A stretch of DNA of 20,628 bases from an uncultured Gemmatimonadota bacterium (GCA_937961295.1 CALGOK010000093.1:1-20628), one strand, 5' to 3'. Shown: positions 1 through 7,020, counted from the first letter of the stretch. A program made the numbers and translations. The notes: a model not told the origin generated them from the sequence alone.

Positions 1-172
1 GGAGGAGTACGAACTGCTGTTCACGATGCCGGCCGCGTTCGACGACGCGGCGGCGGCCGAGGCGGGGGGCGGGGTGCCGATCACCCGGGTCGGACGCGTG
101 GTGGACGGGGCGGGGGTGCGATTTGCCCTGGGCGAGCAGGAGTTCGAGTTGGAGGGTTTTCGCCACCGATGA
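1..172 (+). CDS. thiL: Thiamine-monophosphate kinase, C-terminal fragment
   Basis: Reading from base 2 gives 56 codons ending in TGA at 170-172. The fragment opens with EEYELLFTMP, which matches the conserved G-E-D-Y-E-L-L-F-T block near the end of ThiL. It continues with ITRVGRVV and ends in GFRHR, which fits the usual G-F-D-H-F end of the family. ThiL phosphorylates thiamine monophosphate to thiamine pyrophosphate in the cytoplasm, the last step of thiamine biosynthesis. The ATP-binding and catalytic parts lie upstream of the window, so I cannot judge whether the gene is intact. The recognition rests on about 50 residues of a characteristic C-terminal block. The downstream inverted repeat separates it from eno. 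Confidence 0.82.
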   Translation, partial: EEYELLFTMPAAFDDAAAAEAGGGVPITRVGRVVDGAGVRFALGEQEFELEGFRHR

Positions 173-251
173 CGGAGGATGGAGGGTGGAGGATGGAGAG
201 GGCGGATCGCTCCATCCTCCATCCTCCATCCTCCACCCTCCATCCGCCGTC
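171..251. repeat. Long inverted repeat made of a 7-bp unit (TGGAGGA / TCCATCC)
   Basis: Bases 171-197 and 225-251 are reverse complements over 27 bp with one mismatch (176 against 246). Each arm is a run of the heptamer TGGAGGA or a one-base variant. The right side carries two further copies from 211, so the pairing can slip. The start overlaps the thiL stop codon. There is no T-run, so if it ends thiL transcription it does so without a classical U-tract. It may instead be a dispersed intergenic repeat. Confidence 0.8.
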
Positions 252-260
252 AACCTGCTG

Positions 261-290
261 TTGACCACCCCCTCCCGCCCGGCCTAGCTT
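261..290 (+). promoter_or_regulatory. Predicted eno promoter
   Basis: TTGACC at 261-266 is a good -35 match, followed after 18 bp by TAGCTT at 285-290 as the -10. The bases after the -10 (GGCGCTCACC) recur near two other predicted promoters in the window. A start near 297 would leave a leader of about 25 nt before the eno ATG. Prediction only. Confidence 0.55.
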
Positions 291-321
291 CGGCGCTCAC
301 CCCAAGCCGTGCCGGAGTCCC

Positions 322-1602
322 ATGAGCACCATCATCGATGTCGTCGCCCGAGAGATCCTCGATTCGCGGGGCAACCCCACCGTGGAGGCCGAGGTGGTCA
401 CCGCCACCGGCACCCGGGGGCGGGCTGCCGTGCCGAGCGGGGCGTCCACCGGCGAGCACGAGGCGGCGGAGCTGCGCGATGAGGACCCCGAGCGCTACGG
501 CGGCAAGGGGGTGCTCCAGGCGGTGCACAACGTCAACGAGGTGATCTCGCCGCTGCTCGAGGGGATGAGCGTCTTCGACCAGGTGGCGATCGACGCCGAG
601 ATGACCGACGCCGACGGCACCGACAACAAGTCGCGGCTCGGGGCCAACGCCATCCTTGCGGTGTCGCTCGCCGCCGCACGCGCCGCGGCCGACGAGGCGG
701 GACTGCCGCTGTATCGCTACCTCGGCGGGCCGCTGGCGCGGGTGATGCCGGTGCCGCTGATGAACATCCTCAACGGTGGCGCGCACGCGAACAACAACGT
801 CGACGCGCAGGAGTTCATGATCGTCCCGGTGGGTTCGGAGACGTTCGAGGACGGGTTCCGCATGGGCGTCGAGGTGTTCCACGCGCTCAAGAAGGTGCTC
901 GGTGACCAGAAGCTCTCGACCGCGGTGGGCGACGAGGGCGGCTTCGCGCCGATGCTGCCGAGCAACGAGGCGGCGCTCGACGTGCTGATGGAGGCGATCG
1001 GCAAGGCGGGCTACGAACCGGGGAGGCAGATCGCCATCGCGCTCGACGTCGCCGCGAGCGAGATGCACGACCAGGGTGCCTACGTGTTCAAGAAGAGCGA
1101 CGGCTCGCGCCGGAGTGCGGCGGAGATGGTCGAGCTGTACGCCAAGTGGTGCGACGCGTACCCGATCGTGTCGATCGAGGACGGCCTCGACGAGAACGAC
1201 TGGGACGGCTGGAAGCTGCTCACCGACACGCTGGGCGATCGCTGTCAGCTGGTGGGCGACGACTTGTTCGTGACCAATGTCGCCCGGCTCGACGAGGGGA
1301 TCGCCAAGGGGTGCGGCAACGCGATCTTGATCAAGGTGAACCAGATCGGCACGCTCACCGAGACCCTGCAGGCGATCGAGCTGGCGAAGACCAGCGCATT
1401 CGGCGTGGTCATCTCGCACCGTTCCGGCGAGACCGAGGACACCTTCATCGCCGACCTGGCGGTGGCCACCGGGGCAGGGCAGATCAAGACCGGCTCGGCC
1501 AGCCGCACCGACCGGGTGGCCAAGTACAACCAGCTGCTCCGGATCGCCGGCGAGCTCGGGCCGGTGGCGCATTATCCGGGCGCCGACCTCTACCCGCTAT
1601 GA
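322..1602 (+). CDS. eno: Enolase (phosphopyruvate hydratase)
   Basis: The product is 426 aa, normal length for bacterial enolase, which interconverts 2-phosphoglycerate and phosphoenolpyruvate in the cytoplasm using Mg2+. The family landmarks appear in order. The N-terminal ILDSRGNPTVE and the catalytic loop VPSGASTGEHEA are followed by GDEGGFAP (E205, acid/base region) and SIEDGLDENDW (metal ligand). Then come LVGDDLFVTN, LIKVNQIGT (K338, catalytic lysine) and the signature SHRSGETED near residues 365-373. The ATG at 322 is preceded by GGAG at 314-317, four bases away. The last codons overlap the next gene by ATGA, so the two are translationally coupled. The late block reads GSASRTDR where many enolases have G-A-P-C/S-R-S-E-R; this is a mild difference. 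Confidence 0.98.
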   Translation: MSTIIDVVAREILDSRGNPTVEAEVVTATGTRGRAAVPSGASTGEHEAAELRDEDPERYGGKGVLQAVHNVNEVISPLLEGMSVFDQVAIDAEMTDADGTDNKSRLGANAILAVSLAAARAAADEAGLPLYRYLGGPLARVMPVPLMNILNGGAHANNNVDAQEFMIVPVGSETFEDGFRMGVEVFHALKKVLGDQKLSTAVGDEGGFAPMLPSNEAALDVLMEAIGKAGYEPGRQIAIALDVAASEMHDQGAYVFKKSDGSRRSAAEMVELYAKWCDAYPIVSIEDGLDENDWDGWKLLTDTLGDRCQLVGDDLFVTNVARLDEGIAKGCGNAILIKVNQIGTLTETLQAIELAKTSAFGVVISHRSGETEDTFIADLAVATGAGQIKTGSASRTDRVAKYNQLLRIAGELGPVAHYPGADLYPL

Positions 1603-1871
1603 CCTGGTGGCGGTGGCTGGCAGTGGTGGTGCTGCTGGCCGCAGCCGTCTTCGCGTGGAGCGGCGGGAGCTACTCGCAGCGCGAGTACCTGGCGCTCCGC
1701 GCGGACACCCTGGCCGCGCGGGTGCAACTCGACTCGCTCCGGGGCGAGCTTGATTCGCTGCGGGCCTTCCGGGACTCGCTCGCCAGCGACCCCGAGGTCC
1801 AGGAGCGGGTGGCGCGGGAGCGGCTGGGGATGATCCGGCCGGGCGAGATCATGATCATCCTGGAGGACTGA
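1599..1871 (+). CDS. FtsB/DivIC-family septum formation initiator
   Basis: The gene encodes 90 aa starting at the ATG that overlaps the eno stop (ATGA). The in-frame reading upstream of this is an eno shadow and is not used. Residues 1-18 (MTWWRWLAVVVLLAAAVF) form one membrane segment. Residues about 28-60 are a heptad-like coiled coil rich in Leu, Arg, Asp and Ser. The C-terminus carries the hallmark VARERLGMIRPGE, the short conserved motif of FtsB/DivIC proteins, then a hydrophobic acidic tail. Family members are bitopic inner-membrane proteins that join FtsL and FtsQ/DivIB in the divisome. A small divisome gene directly after eno is common in bacteria, which supports the call. I cannot decide between the FtsB and DivIC names. 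Confidence 0.9.
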   Translation: MTWWRWLAVVVLLAAAVFAWSGGSYSQREYLALRADTLAARVQLDSLRGELDSLRAFRDSLASDPEVQERVARERLGMIRPGEIMIILED

Positions 1872-1888
1872 ACGTCGGAGGGCTGCAG

Positions 1889-1908
1889 GCGCGCCGTTCA
1901 CGGCGCGC
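1889..1908 (+). terminator. Hairpin after the eno operon, first of two
   Basis: GCGCGCCG at 1889-1896 pairs perfectly with CGGCGCGC at 1901-1908 around the loop TTCA. It begins 18 bp after the FtsB/DivIC stop codon. No T-run follows, so it could be a factor-assisted terminator or an mRNA 3'-end stabiliser. Confidence 0.5.
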
Positions 1909-1920
1909 GATCCCGGCACC

Positions 1921-1940
1921 GCGCACCCCAAGGGGTGCGC
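1921..1940 (+). terminator. Hairpin after the eno operon, second of two
   Basis: GCGCACCCC at 1921-1929 and GGGGTGCGC at 1932-1940 are perfect reverse complements around AA; physically the loop would open to CAAG. With the preceding hairpin it forms a tandem structure between the eno operon and the tRNA promoter. There is no clear U-tract. It is the more stable candidate end for the eno transcript. Confidence 0.5.
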
Positions 1941-1988
1941 CTGCGGGAACCCCGTCGTTCCGCCCTCCCGTTCCCCAGGGTCTCCTGC

Positions 1989-1994
1989 TAGCTT
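1989..1994 (+). promoter_or_regulatory. Predicted -10 element of the tRNA promoter
   Basis: TAGCTT lies 12 bp before the mature tRNA 5' end, the right distance for a short pre-tRNA leader. Bases 1988-2002 match 14 of 15 with the eno -10 region at 284-298. No convincing -35 is visible at 16-18 bp, so the call rests on position and the shared motif. Confidence 0.45.
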
Positions 1995-2006
1995 GGGCGC
2001 TCGCAG

Positions 2007-2080
2007 GGCAGGGTAGCTCAGGTGGTTAGAGCACGGCACTCATAATGCCGGGGTCGCGGGTTCGAGTCCCGCCCCTGCTA
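2007..2080 (+). tRNA. tRNA with anticodon CAT (tRNA-Met, elongator type)
   Basis: A complete 74-nt cloverleaf folds by eye. The acceptor 2007-2013 pairs with 2073-2079 (G1 opposes U72), and the D arm is GCTC/GAGC. The anticodon stem CGGCA/TGCCG (2034-2038/2046-2050) encloses the loop CTCATAA with anticodon CAT at 2041-2043. The variable loop is GGGTC. The T stem GCGGG/CCCGC encloses TTCGAGT, and the discriminator is A2080. The 3' CCA is not encoded. The acceptor stem is paired at its end, unlike initiator tRNA, so elongator Met is the likely type. A CAT anticodon can also belong to tRNA-Ile2 after lysidine modification, which I cannot exclude. Confidence 0.93.
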
Positions 2081-2136
2081 CTTGTCCCGAGCCCCGTCAG
2101 GGGCGAGGGATCTCTACATGCACGAGCTGACTCCGC

Positions 2137-2170
2137 AGCGCCGACCCCAGGGTCGGCGCTCGTCGTTTCG
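2137..2170 (+). terminator. Intrinsic terminator downstream of the tRNA
   Basis: AGCGCCGACC at 2137-2146 pairs perfectly with GGTCGGCGCT at 2151-2160 around the loop CCAG. A modestly T-rich tail (CGTCGTTTCG) follows. The position between the tRNA and the next promoter fits a terminator for the tRNA transcript. Confidence 0.7.
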
Positions 2171-2177
2171 CACGGGG

Positions 2178-2206
2178 TTGCGCGATCGTCCCCGGACTCA
2201 CATATT
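2178..2206 (+). promoter_or_regulatory. Predicted promoter of the ArsR/AHSA1 operon
   Basis: TTGCGC at 2178-2183 and CATATT at 2201-2206 are separated by 17 bp. Transcription from this pair would begin near 2213, only a few bases before the ATG at 2216, so the mRNA would be leaderless or nearly so. That agrees with the absence of a Shine-Dalgarno sequence before the ATG. Confidence 0.5.
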
Positions 2207-2228
2207 GGCAACCATATGGTTGCTAATA
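2203..2228. promoter_or_regulatory. Palindromic operator over the arsR-family start codon
   Basis: The core GCAACCATATGGTTGC at 2208-2223 is a perfect 16-bp palindrome. Extending outward, 25 of 26 positions fit apart from one mismatched pair (2207/2224), giving a 26-bp dyad. It covers the -10, the predicted start point and the ATG at 2216. ArsR dimers bind such dyads, so autorepression by the adjacent gene product is the natural reading. Confidence 0.7.
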
Positions 2229-2572
2229 CCTCTCTCGCCGATGCCGCCCTCGATCGGGTCTTCACCGCCCTCGGTGATGCGACCCGCCGATCGATTCTGG
2301 CCCGGCTCAGCGCCCCTGACGGTTGCGAGCTCACTCTGGGGGAACTTGCCGAGCCCTATGAGATGTCGCGCCAGGCGGTCGCCAAGCACCTCGATGTCCT
2401 CGAGCGTGCGGGCCTAGTCGACCGCCACCCCGATGGCCGGGTGACCCGCCATCGCTTCACCGCCGAACCCCTCGGTCACGCCGCCGAATGGGTGGAGCGC
2501 TACCGCCGCCACTGGGAGCAGCAGTTCGACGCGCTCTCCCGTTTCCTCGAGTCCCCCGACCAGGAGTCGTGA
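2216..2572 (+). CDS. ArsR-family winged-helix transcriptional repressor
   Basis: The gene encodes 118 aa. It opens with LDRVFTALGDATRRSILARL, the signature first helix of the ArsR family. Next come LTLGELAEPYEMSRQAVAKHLDVLERAGLV (recognition helix region, residues about 40-70) and the wing DRHPDGRVTRHRF. No Cys-based metal site (CxC type) is visible, so this is not an evident arsenic or metal sensor. It belongs with the ArsR proteins paired with AHSA1 proteins. I chose ATG 2216 because homology begins there; a longer open frame reaches back into the tRNA gene and is not credible. There is no Shine-Dalgarno, and the start sits inside the palindromic operator. The stop overlaps the next ATG, so the pair is cotranscribed. 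The signal it senses is unknown. Confidence 0.92.
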   Translation: MVANTSLADAALDRVFTALGDATRRSILARLSAPDGCELTLGELAEPYEMSRQAVAKHLDVLERAGLVDRHPDGRVTRHRFTAEPLGHAAEWVERYRRHWEQQFDALSRFLESPDQES

Positions 2573-3039
2573 TGCCCACCGCCGAACGCCTCGCCCTGCG
2601 CATCGAGCGCACCTTCAACGCCCCGCGCGAGCGGGTCTTCGCCGCATGGACCGATCCCGCGCTCATCCGCCAGTGGTCGGCCCCGGTCGGCCTCACCGTC
2701 GCCGAAGGCGAGGGCGAGGTGGTCGCCGGTGGCCGCTGGCGCGTGCTGATGGTCGACGAGAAGGATGGCAAGCGCCATCACATGGTCGGGACCTATCTGG
2801 AGGTCGATCCGCCGCGCTGGCTCAAGTACACCCATGCGTGGCAACAGGAGGATGAATCGTTCGAGGACACCGCTGATCGTGTGACGCTCGTCACGATGGA
2901 GTTGTTCAAGGAGGGCGAGCGCACCCGGATGGTGTTCACCCAGACCGGCTTCGAGAGCGCCGAGTCGCGTGACGGCCACCACGGCGGCTGGACCTCGTGC
3001 TTCGGGCGCCTGGAGGAGCTGCTCGCGAACCAGGGGTGA
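2572..3039 (+). CDS. AHSA1/SRPBCC-domain protein
   Basis: The product is 155 aa. It starts LRIERTFNAPRERVFAAWTDPALIRQWSAP, the standard N-terminal strand-helix of the AHSA1 (activator of Hsp90 ATPase homologue 1-like) SRPBCC fold. GGRWRVLMVD, HHMVGTYLEVDPPRWLKYTHAW and the C-terminal helix GGWTSCFGRLEELLA follow. SRPBCC proteins form a helix-grip cavity that binds hydrophobic ligands. The gene overlaps the repressor stop (TGATG), a pairing found in many bacteria, so the repressor probably controls it. A role in ligand binding or detoxification is inference; no catalytic residues can be named. There is no signal peptide, so it is cytoplasmic. Confidence 0.9.
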   Translation: MPTAERLALRIERTFNAPRERVFAAWTDPALIRQWSAPVGLTVAEGEGEVVAGGRWRVLMVDEKDGKRHHMVGTYLEVDPPRWLKYTHAWQQEDESFEDTADRVTLVTMELFKEGERTRMVFTQTGFESAESRDGHHGGWTSCFGRLEELLANQG

Positions 3040-3100
3040 GTCGGGAGTTCCACGTGCGCTCCATACGCGGCTGAAACTGCCGCCTGCGGCTGTCCGTCGA

Positions 3101-3117
3101 GGAAGGGGCTCCCTTCC
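3101..3117 (+). other. Short hairpin before the serine hydrolase gene
   Basis: GGAAGGG at 3101-3107 pairs with CCCTTCC at 3111-3117 around GCT. It lies in the 93-bp gap (3040-3132) and ends 15 bases before the next ATG. A second small dyad, GCCGC-CT-GCGGC at 3079-3090, lies just upstream. These may be the end of the ArsR/AHSA1 transcript or leader structure for the next gene. Confidence 0.4.
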
Positions 3118-3132
3118 AGACTGGAACGGCTG

Positions 3133-4596
3133 ATGATTCGCCTCTCGACGATCTCCCGTCACTTGATGCTGATCGGGACCGTGGTCACGGTCCCGGTCGC
3201 CTTGCGGGCCCAGGGCACCGACGTGGCCGCCGCCCATGCCGATGCGGTGCTTGCAGCGGTGCGGACGGAGATGGGGGCGCCCGGGATCGCCGCAGCCGTG
3301 AGCGTCGGTGGGGACGTCGCCTGGTTCGGGAGCGCTGGCGTCGCCGACCTCGAAGGCGGCTCGGCCGTGTCGCGCCAGACCCGCTTCCGCATCGGCAGCG
3401 TGTCGAAGCTGTTCGCCGTCGCCGCGCTCGCGCGGCTCGTGGACCAGGGACGCATCGATCTCGACGCCCCGATCGCGCGCCACCTGCCCGACTTTCCCAA
3501 CGCCGAACGGATCACCGCACGCCAGCTCGCCGGCCACCTCTCCGGCCTCCGCAACTACGCCGGGAAGGACTTCGCGCCCGGCGTGCACATCGACAGTCGC
3601 CACTTTCCGACCACCGATTCGGCGCTCTCGCTCCTCCCCGACGATTCGCTGAGTGCCGAACCCGGTGCGCGCTACGCCTACTCGGTGTACGGCTACACGC
3701 TGCTCTCGGCGGTGATCGAACGCGCCGCCGGCGCACCGTACCTGGACGTGCTGCAGCGCGAGGTGCTCGACCCGCTCGGCCTGGTCCACACCACGGCGGA
3801 CCGCCAGGGCGCGACGATCGCGGATCGAAGCCGGTTCTACGAGCGCTCGCGCGAGGGGGTCCTTGGCGAGGCGGCTCCGCAGGATCCCAGCTACAAGTGG
3901 GCGGCCGGGGGCATGCTCTCCACGCCGATCGACCTGGTGCGCCTCGGGGCCGCCCATGTGAAGTCGGGCTTCCTCACGTCGGCGATCCTCAGGGAGATGT
4001 TCACTCGACAGCACACCAGCGGTGGTGACGAGGTGATCGTGGGACTCGGCTGGCGGGTCGGCAGCGATCCCGCCGGCCGCCGGCTGGTGCACCATGCCGG
4101 ATCGATCGCCGGCGGCAGGGCGGTGCTCGTGGTCTATCCGGACCTCGAGGTCGCGGTGGCGATCACCAGCAACCAGAGCCTGGCCCCGATCATGGTCGAG
4201 GCGACGGCCCAGGCGATCGCCGAACCGTTCCTGCGGCGAGCGGACGGCACCAGGAGCCTCGTGCGCACCGTGCTGAGCGGTGAGTACCGCTATACCCTGG
4301 TGGCCGGCGATCGCGAAAGCACAGGGTCGCTTCGCTTCGGCCCCGACGGGGGCGCGATGACGCCGCCCACCGGGCTGGACGAGCAGGGGGCGCGCTTCGG
4401 CTTCCCGGTCGCGCATCCCCTGGTCGTGCTGCCGGCGCTGCTCACGGACGGGCAGGGATTCGTGGCCGTGGCGTCGCCGATCGGCGCATTCGGCTTCCGG
4501 GTGTCCATCGGCGAGGACGACATGGTTGGACAGACCGTCGCCCTGTTCGGTGCCGCGGTGGAAGGAAGCTTCACCGCGGTGCGCCAGCCGGACTGA
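3133..4596 (+). CDS. Secreted serine hydrolase of the beta-lactamase (class C/PBP) family
   Basis: The product is 487 aa with a signal peptide (residues 1-26) cleaved near ALRA-Q. The beta-lactamase fold fills residues about 35-370. S89-V-S-K92 is the nucleophile SxxK motif. Y183-S-V185 occupies the place of Y-x-N, and H321-A-G323 stands for the third motif (K/H-T/A-G). The last 110 residues are a beta-rich extension typical of esterase/peptidase members rather than true AmpC. Likely substrates are cell-wall peptides or esters in the periplasm; resistance to beta-lactams is not implied. ATG 3133 has GGAA six bases upstream. The Val replacing the conserved Asn in the second motif is unusual and could alter deacylation. 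The gene is probably a single-gene unit. Confidence 0.88.
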   Translation: MIRLSTISRHLMLIGTVVTVPVALRAQGTDVAAAHADAVLAAVRTEMGAPGIAAAVSVGGDVAWFGSAGVADLEGGSAVSRQTRFRIGSVSKLFAVAALARLVDQGRIDLDAPIARHLPDFPNAERITARQLAGHLSGLRNYAGKDFAPGVHIDSRHFPTTDSALSLLPDDSLSAEPGARYAYSVYGYTLLSAVIERAAGAPYLDVLQREVLDPLGLVHTTADRQGATIADRSRFYERSREGVLGEAAPQDPSYKWAAGGMLSTPIDLVRLGAAHVKSGFLTSAILREMFTRQHTSGGDEVIVGLGWRVGSDPAGRRLVHHAGSIAGGRAVLVVYPDLEVAVAITSNQSLAPIMVEATAQAIAEPFLRRADGTRSLVRTVLSGEYRYTLVAGDRESTGSLRFGPDGGAMTPPTGLDEQGARFGFPVAHPLVVLPALLTDGQGFVAVASPIGAFGFRVSIGEDDMVGQTVALFGAAVEGSFTAVRQPD

Positions 4597-4618
4597 CCGG
4601 ACCCACACAACAAATCGC

Positions 4619-4654
4619 CGCTGCCCCACGTATCATCCGATATGTGGGGCGGCG
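4619..4654 (+). terminator. Strong 15-bp hairpin between the serine hydrolase and the envelope operon
   Basis: Bases 4619-4633 pair with 4640-4654 over 15 bp (two G-U pairs) around the loop CATCCG. There is no T-run. It lies 23 bp after the serine hydrolase stop codon, so it may terminate that transcript. It contains an in-frame ATG (4642) for the next gene, a reason to reject that ATG as its start. Confidence 0.5.
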
Positions 4655-4736
4655 TGGCGGAACCTTCCCGCCGCCCTTCCCGTCCGGTAGGTCGTGGCCG
4701 CCCGGCCATCGCCTGTTTCCCCGTGCTGTCCCCCCC

Positions 4737-4740
4737 GGAG
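4737..4740 (+). promoter_or_regulatory. Ribosome binding site supporting the GTG start at 4747
   Basis: GGAG at 4737-4740 lies six bases before GTG 4747. The alternative ATG at 4642 lies inside a hairpin and would add 35 residues rich in Arg and Pro, so the GTG is preferred. Confidence 0.55.
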
Positions 4741-4746
4741 CGCCCC

Positions 4747-7020
4747 GTGGACGGTCTCGACGCGATCAGCACCTTCCTCCTCAAGCATCCGAGGGAGGAG
4801 TTCGCGCGCGGAGACCTGGTCCTGGCTCCCGTGATTGCCGTGGCCCCGCTGGTGCTGCTGGTGATCGTCGCGATCGCCCTGGGGTGGTTTGCCGTGGTGC
4901 GGCTCCGCGGCGTGTCGTGGCCGGACAAGGCAGTGCTCGGCGGACTCCGGTCCCTGGTGTTCCTGCTGATCGGCGCCTGCCTGCTGCGACCCACGCTGGT
5001 GCTCTCCCGCGCGATCGCCCAGCGCAACGTCCTCGCCGTGGTGATCGACGATTCGCGCTCGATGGCGGTGGGCGACGCGGCCGACGGCACCCGGCTCGCG
5101 GCGGTGCAGCGCGCCTTCGCCGATTCGGCCACCCTCATGCAGCAGCTTGGCGGCCGTTTCGCGGTGCGCTTCTTCCGGGCCGGGGCCGACGCCTCGCCGC
5201 TCGCCGATCGTGCCGGCTTGGTCGCCACGGCCACGCGCACCGACCTCGCCGCCGTACTGGCCGACACGCGCGAGGCGCTCGCCGACATGCCGCTCGCCGG
5301 CATCGTGCTGGTGAGCGACGGCGCCCAGAACGGCAGCGGCGACCTCGACGACACGCTGTTGCGGCTGAGCGCCGCGGGCGTGCCGGTCCACACCGTGGGC
5401 GTGGGGACGCCGCGGTTCGCGCGCGACGTCGGGATCGACGCGCTGCGGCTGCCGGACGATGCGCTGCTCGGCGGCGAGGCGCCCGGCGAGGTGGTGCTGC
5501 GCCTGCGCGGGGTCGGCGACGAGCGGCTGACGCTCAGCGTGGAGGCGGCCGGCCGACTCGTGGGCGTCGACACCATCCTGGCGCCGGCCGGTCGCGACCT
5601 GATGGTGGTGCCGATCCGGATCCCCTCGGTCGAGGCGGGTGCGGTTCCCGTCCGCGTGTCGCTCACCCCGCTTGACGGCGAGGTGACGACCCTCAACAAC
5701 CAGGTCACCGGCGTGCTGCGGGTTCGCGACGGCCCGGAGAAGATTCTCCACGTCGAGGGGGAGCCGCGCCCAGAGCTGCCGTTCCTCCGTCGCGCCATCG
5801 CGGGCGACTCCGCGCTGCAGGTCGTCTCGCTCATCCGCACCGCGCCCGAGAAGCACCTGCGCCTCGGTGTCGATGATTCGCTCGAGCTCGCCCTCGGCTT
5901 CCCGACGCGGCGCGAGGAACTGTTCCGCTATCGCGCGATCGTGCTCGGCAGCATCGAGGCATCGTACTTCACCCCGGAACAGCTGCGATTGCTGCAGGAG
6001 TTCGTGAGCACCCGTGGCGGCGGCCTGCTGGCCCTCGGCGGCCGTCGCGCGCTGGCCGAGGGCGGCTACGCCGGAACGCCGGTGGACGAGCTGTTGCCGA
6101 TCCAGCTCGATCCGTCACGCAGCGGGACCCGGATGGACGCGGTGCTCACGGTCCGGGTGACGCCGACCGCAGCGGGACGCGAGCATCCCGCGCTGGGCAT
6201 CACCGGTCCCGATGTCTCGACGTGGGACTCGTTGCCCGAGCTGACGGTGGTGAACGACCCCGGCCGGACCCGACCGGGAGCGACAGTGCTGCTGGAGGGA
6301 TCCGGCACTGCCGGCTCGATCCCGCTGCTCAGCGTGCAGCGCTATGGGCGCGGTAAGGCGGGTGCCTTTCTCGCCCAGGACGCCTGGCGCTGGCAGCTCA
6401 CCGATCGGTTGCCCGACACCGATGCCACGCACGCCGCGTTCTGGCAGCGCGTGATGCGCTGGACCGTGAGCGGGGTGCCGGATCCGCTCGAGGTCGATGC
6501 GACCCCTGATCTCACCGCGCCGGGGGAGCCGGTCGAGCTCCGCGTCCGGGTGGTGGACTCCAGCTATGTGCCGCGCGACGACGCGCAGGTGCGCGCGATG
6601 ATCGTGCCGCCCGACGCGCCGGCGTACCCGGTGATGCTGCCACCCGACCTCGGCAGTGCTGGTGAGTATGTCGGGCGGTTCACCCCCGGGTCGGCCGGCA
6701 ACCACCGCGTCGAACTCGAGGCGATCGTCGGTGCCGACACCATGCGGACCACGGACCTGGTGATCGCCGACCACGCGCGCGGCGACCCGGGGTCGATGGA
6801 GCGCGATGACCGGGTGCTGCGCCGGATCGCCGATGCCACCGGAGGAAATGCCTACGACATCGCCGACCTCGAGCGGCTGCCTGAGGATGCGGAGCTCACC
6901 CGGAGCGGTGTGACGGCGCGCGCCTCGAGCGACCTCTGGGACGCGCCGCTGGTGTTCCTGCTCTTCCTCGGGCTGCTGGGTGTCGACTGGGCCTGGCGCC
7001 GCTGGCGGGGGTTGGCCTGA
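4747..7020 (+). CDS. Membrane VWA protein with amidotransferase-like domain (BatA/DUF-type)
   Basis: From GTG 4747 the product is 757 aa. Two membrane segments lie at residues about 18-45 and 54-75. A von Willebrand A domain follows, with MIDAS D101-x-S103-x-S105 (IDDSRSM) and LVSDGAQNGSG. A beta-sandwich comes next, then a glutamine-amidotransferase-like segment (YRAIVLGSIEASYF...EFVSTRGGGLLALGG) without an obvious catalytic Cys. A second beta-rich region precedes a C-terminal membrane helix (VFLLFLGLLGVDWAW) and a basic tail. Proteins of this layout accompany MoxR and DUF58 genes and are thought to be membrane partners of the MoxR ATPase. The layout repeats that of the protein at 13431, a likely paralogue. 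It is the first gene of the operon and abuts the next ATG exactly. Function beyond metal-dependent protein binding by the VWA domain is not established. Confidence 0.85.
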   Translation: MDGLDAISTFLLKHPREEFARGDLVLAPVIAVAPLVLLVIVAIALGWFAVVRLRGVSWPDKAVLGGLRSLVFLLIGACLLRPTLVLSRAIAQRNVLAVVIDDSRSMAVGDAADGTRLAAVQRAFADSATLMQQLGGRFAVRFFRAGADASPLADRAGLVATATRTDLAAVLADTREALADMPLAGIVLVSDGAQNGSGDLDDTLLRLSAAGVPVHTVGVGTPRFARDVGIDALRLPDDALLGGEAPGEVVLRLRGVGDERLTLSVEAAGRLVGVDTILAPAGRDLMVVPIRIPSVEAGAVPVRVSLTPLDGEVTTLNNQVTGVLRVRDGPEKILHVEGEPRPELPFLRRAIAGDSALQVVSLIRTAPEKHLRLGVDDSLELALGFPTRREELFRYRAIVLGSIEASYFTPEQLRLLQEFVSTRGGGLLALGGRRALAEGGYAGTPVDELLPIQLDPSRSGTRMDAVLTVRVTPTAAGREHPALGITGPDVSTWDSLPELTVVNDPGRTRPGATVLLEGSGTAGSIPLLSVQRYGRGKAGAFLAQDAWRWQLTDRLPDTDATHAAFWQRVMRWTVSGVPDPLEVDATPDLTAPGEPVELRVRVVDSSYVPRDDAQVRAMIVPPDAPAYPVMLPPDLGSAGEYVGRFTPGSAGNHRVELEAIVGADTMRTTDLVIADHARGDPGSMERDDRVLRRIADATGGNAYDIADLERLPEDAELTRSGVTARASSDLWDAPLVFLLFLGLLGVDWAWRRWRGLA

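Noticed and set aside
171..251. Possible CRISPR array
   Set aside because: The repeats are 7-bp tandem units without spacers and form an inverted repeat, and no cas genes are present.
2045..2215. Upstream extension of the ArsR-family gene
   Set aside because: It would start inside the tRNA anticodon arm and read through the terminator and promoter. Family homology begins at the ATG at 2216.
2500..4629. Long open frame on the minus strand (over 700 codons)
   Set aside because: It lies opposite clearly real genes (AHSA1 and serine hydrolase). The translation is rich in Arg, His and Gly with no domain. High GC leaves stop codons rare in the antisense frame.
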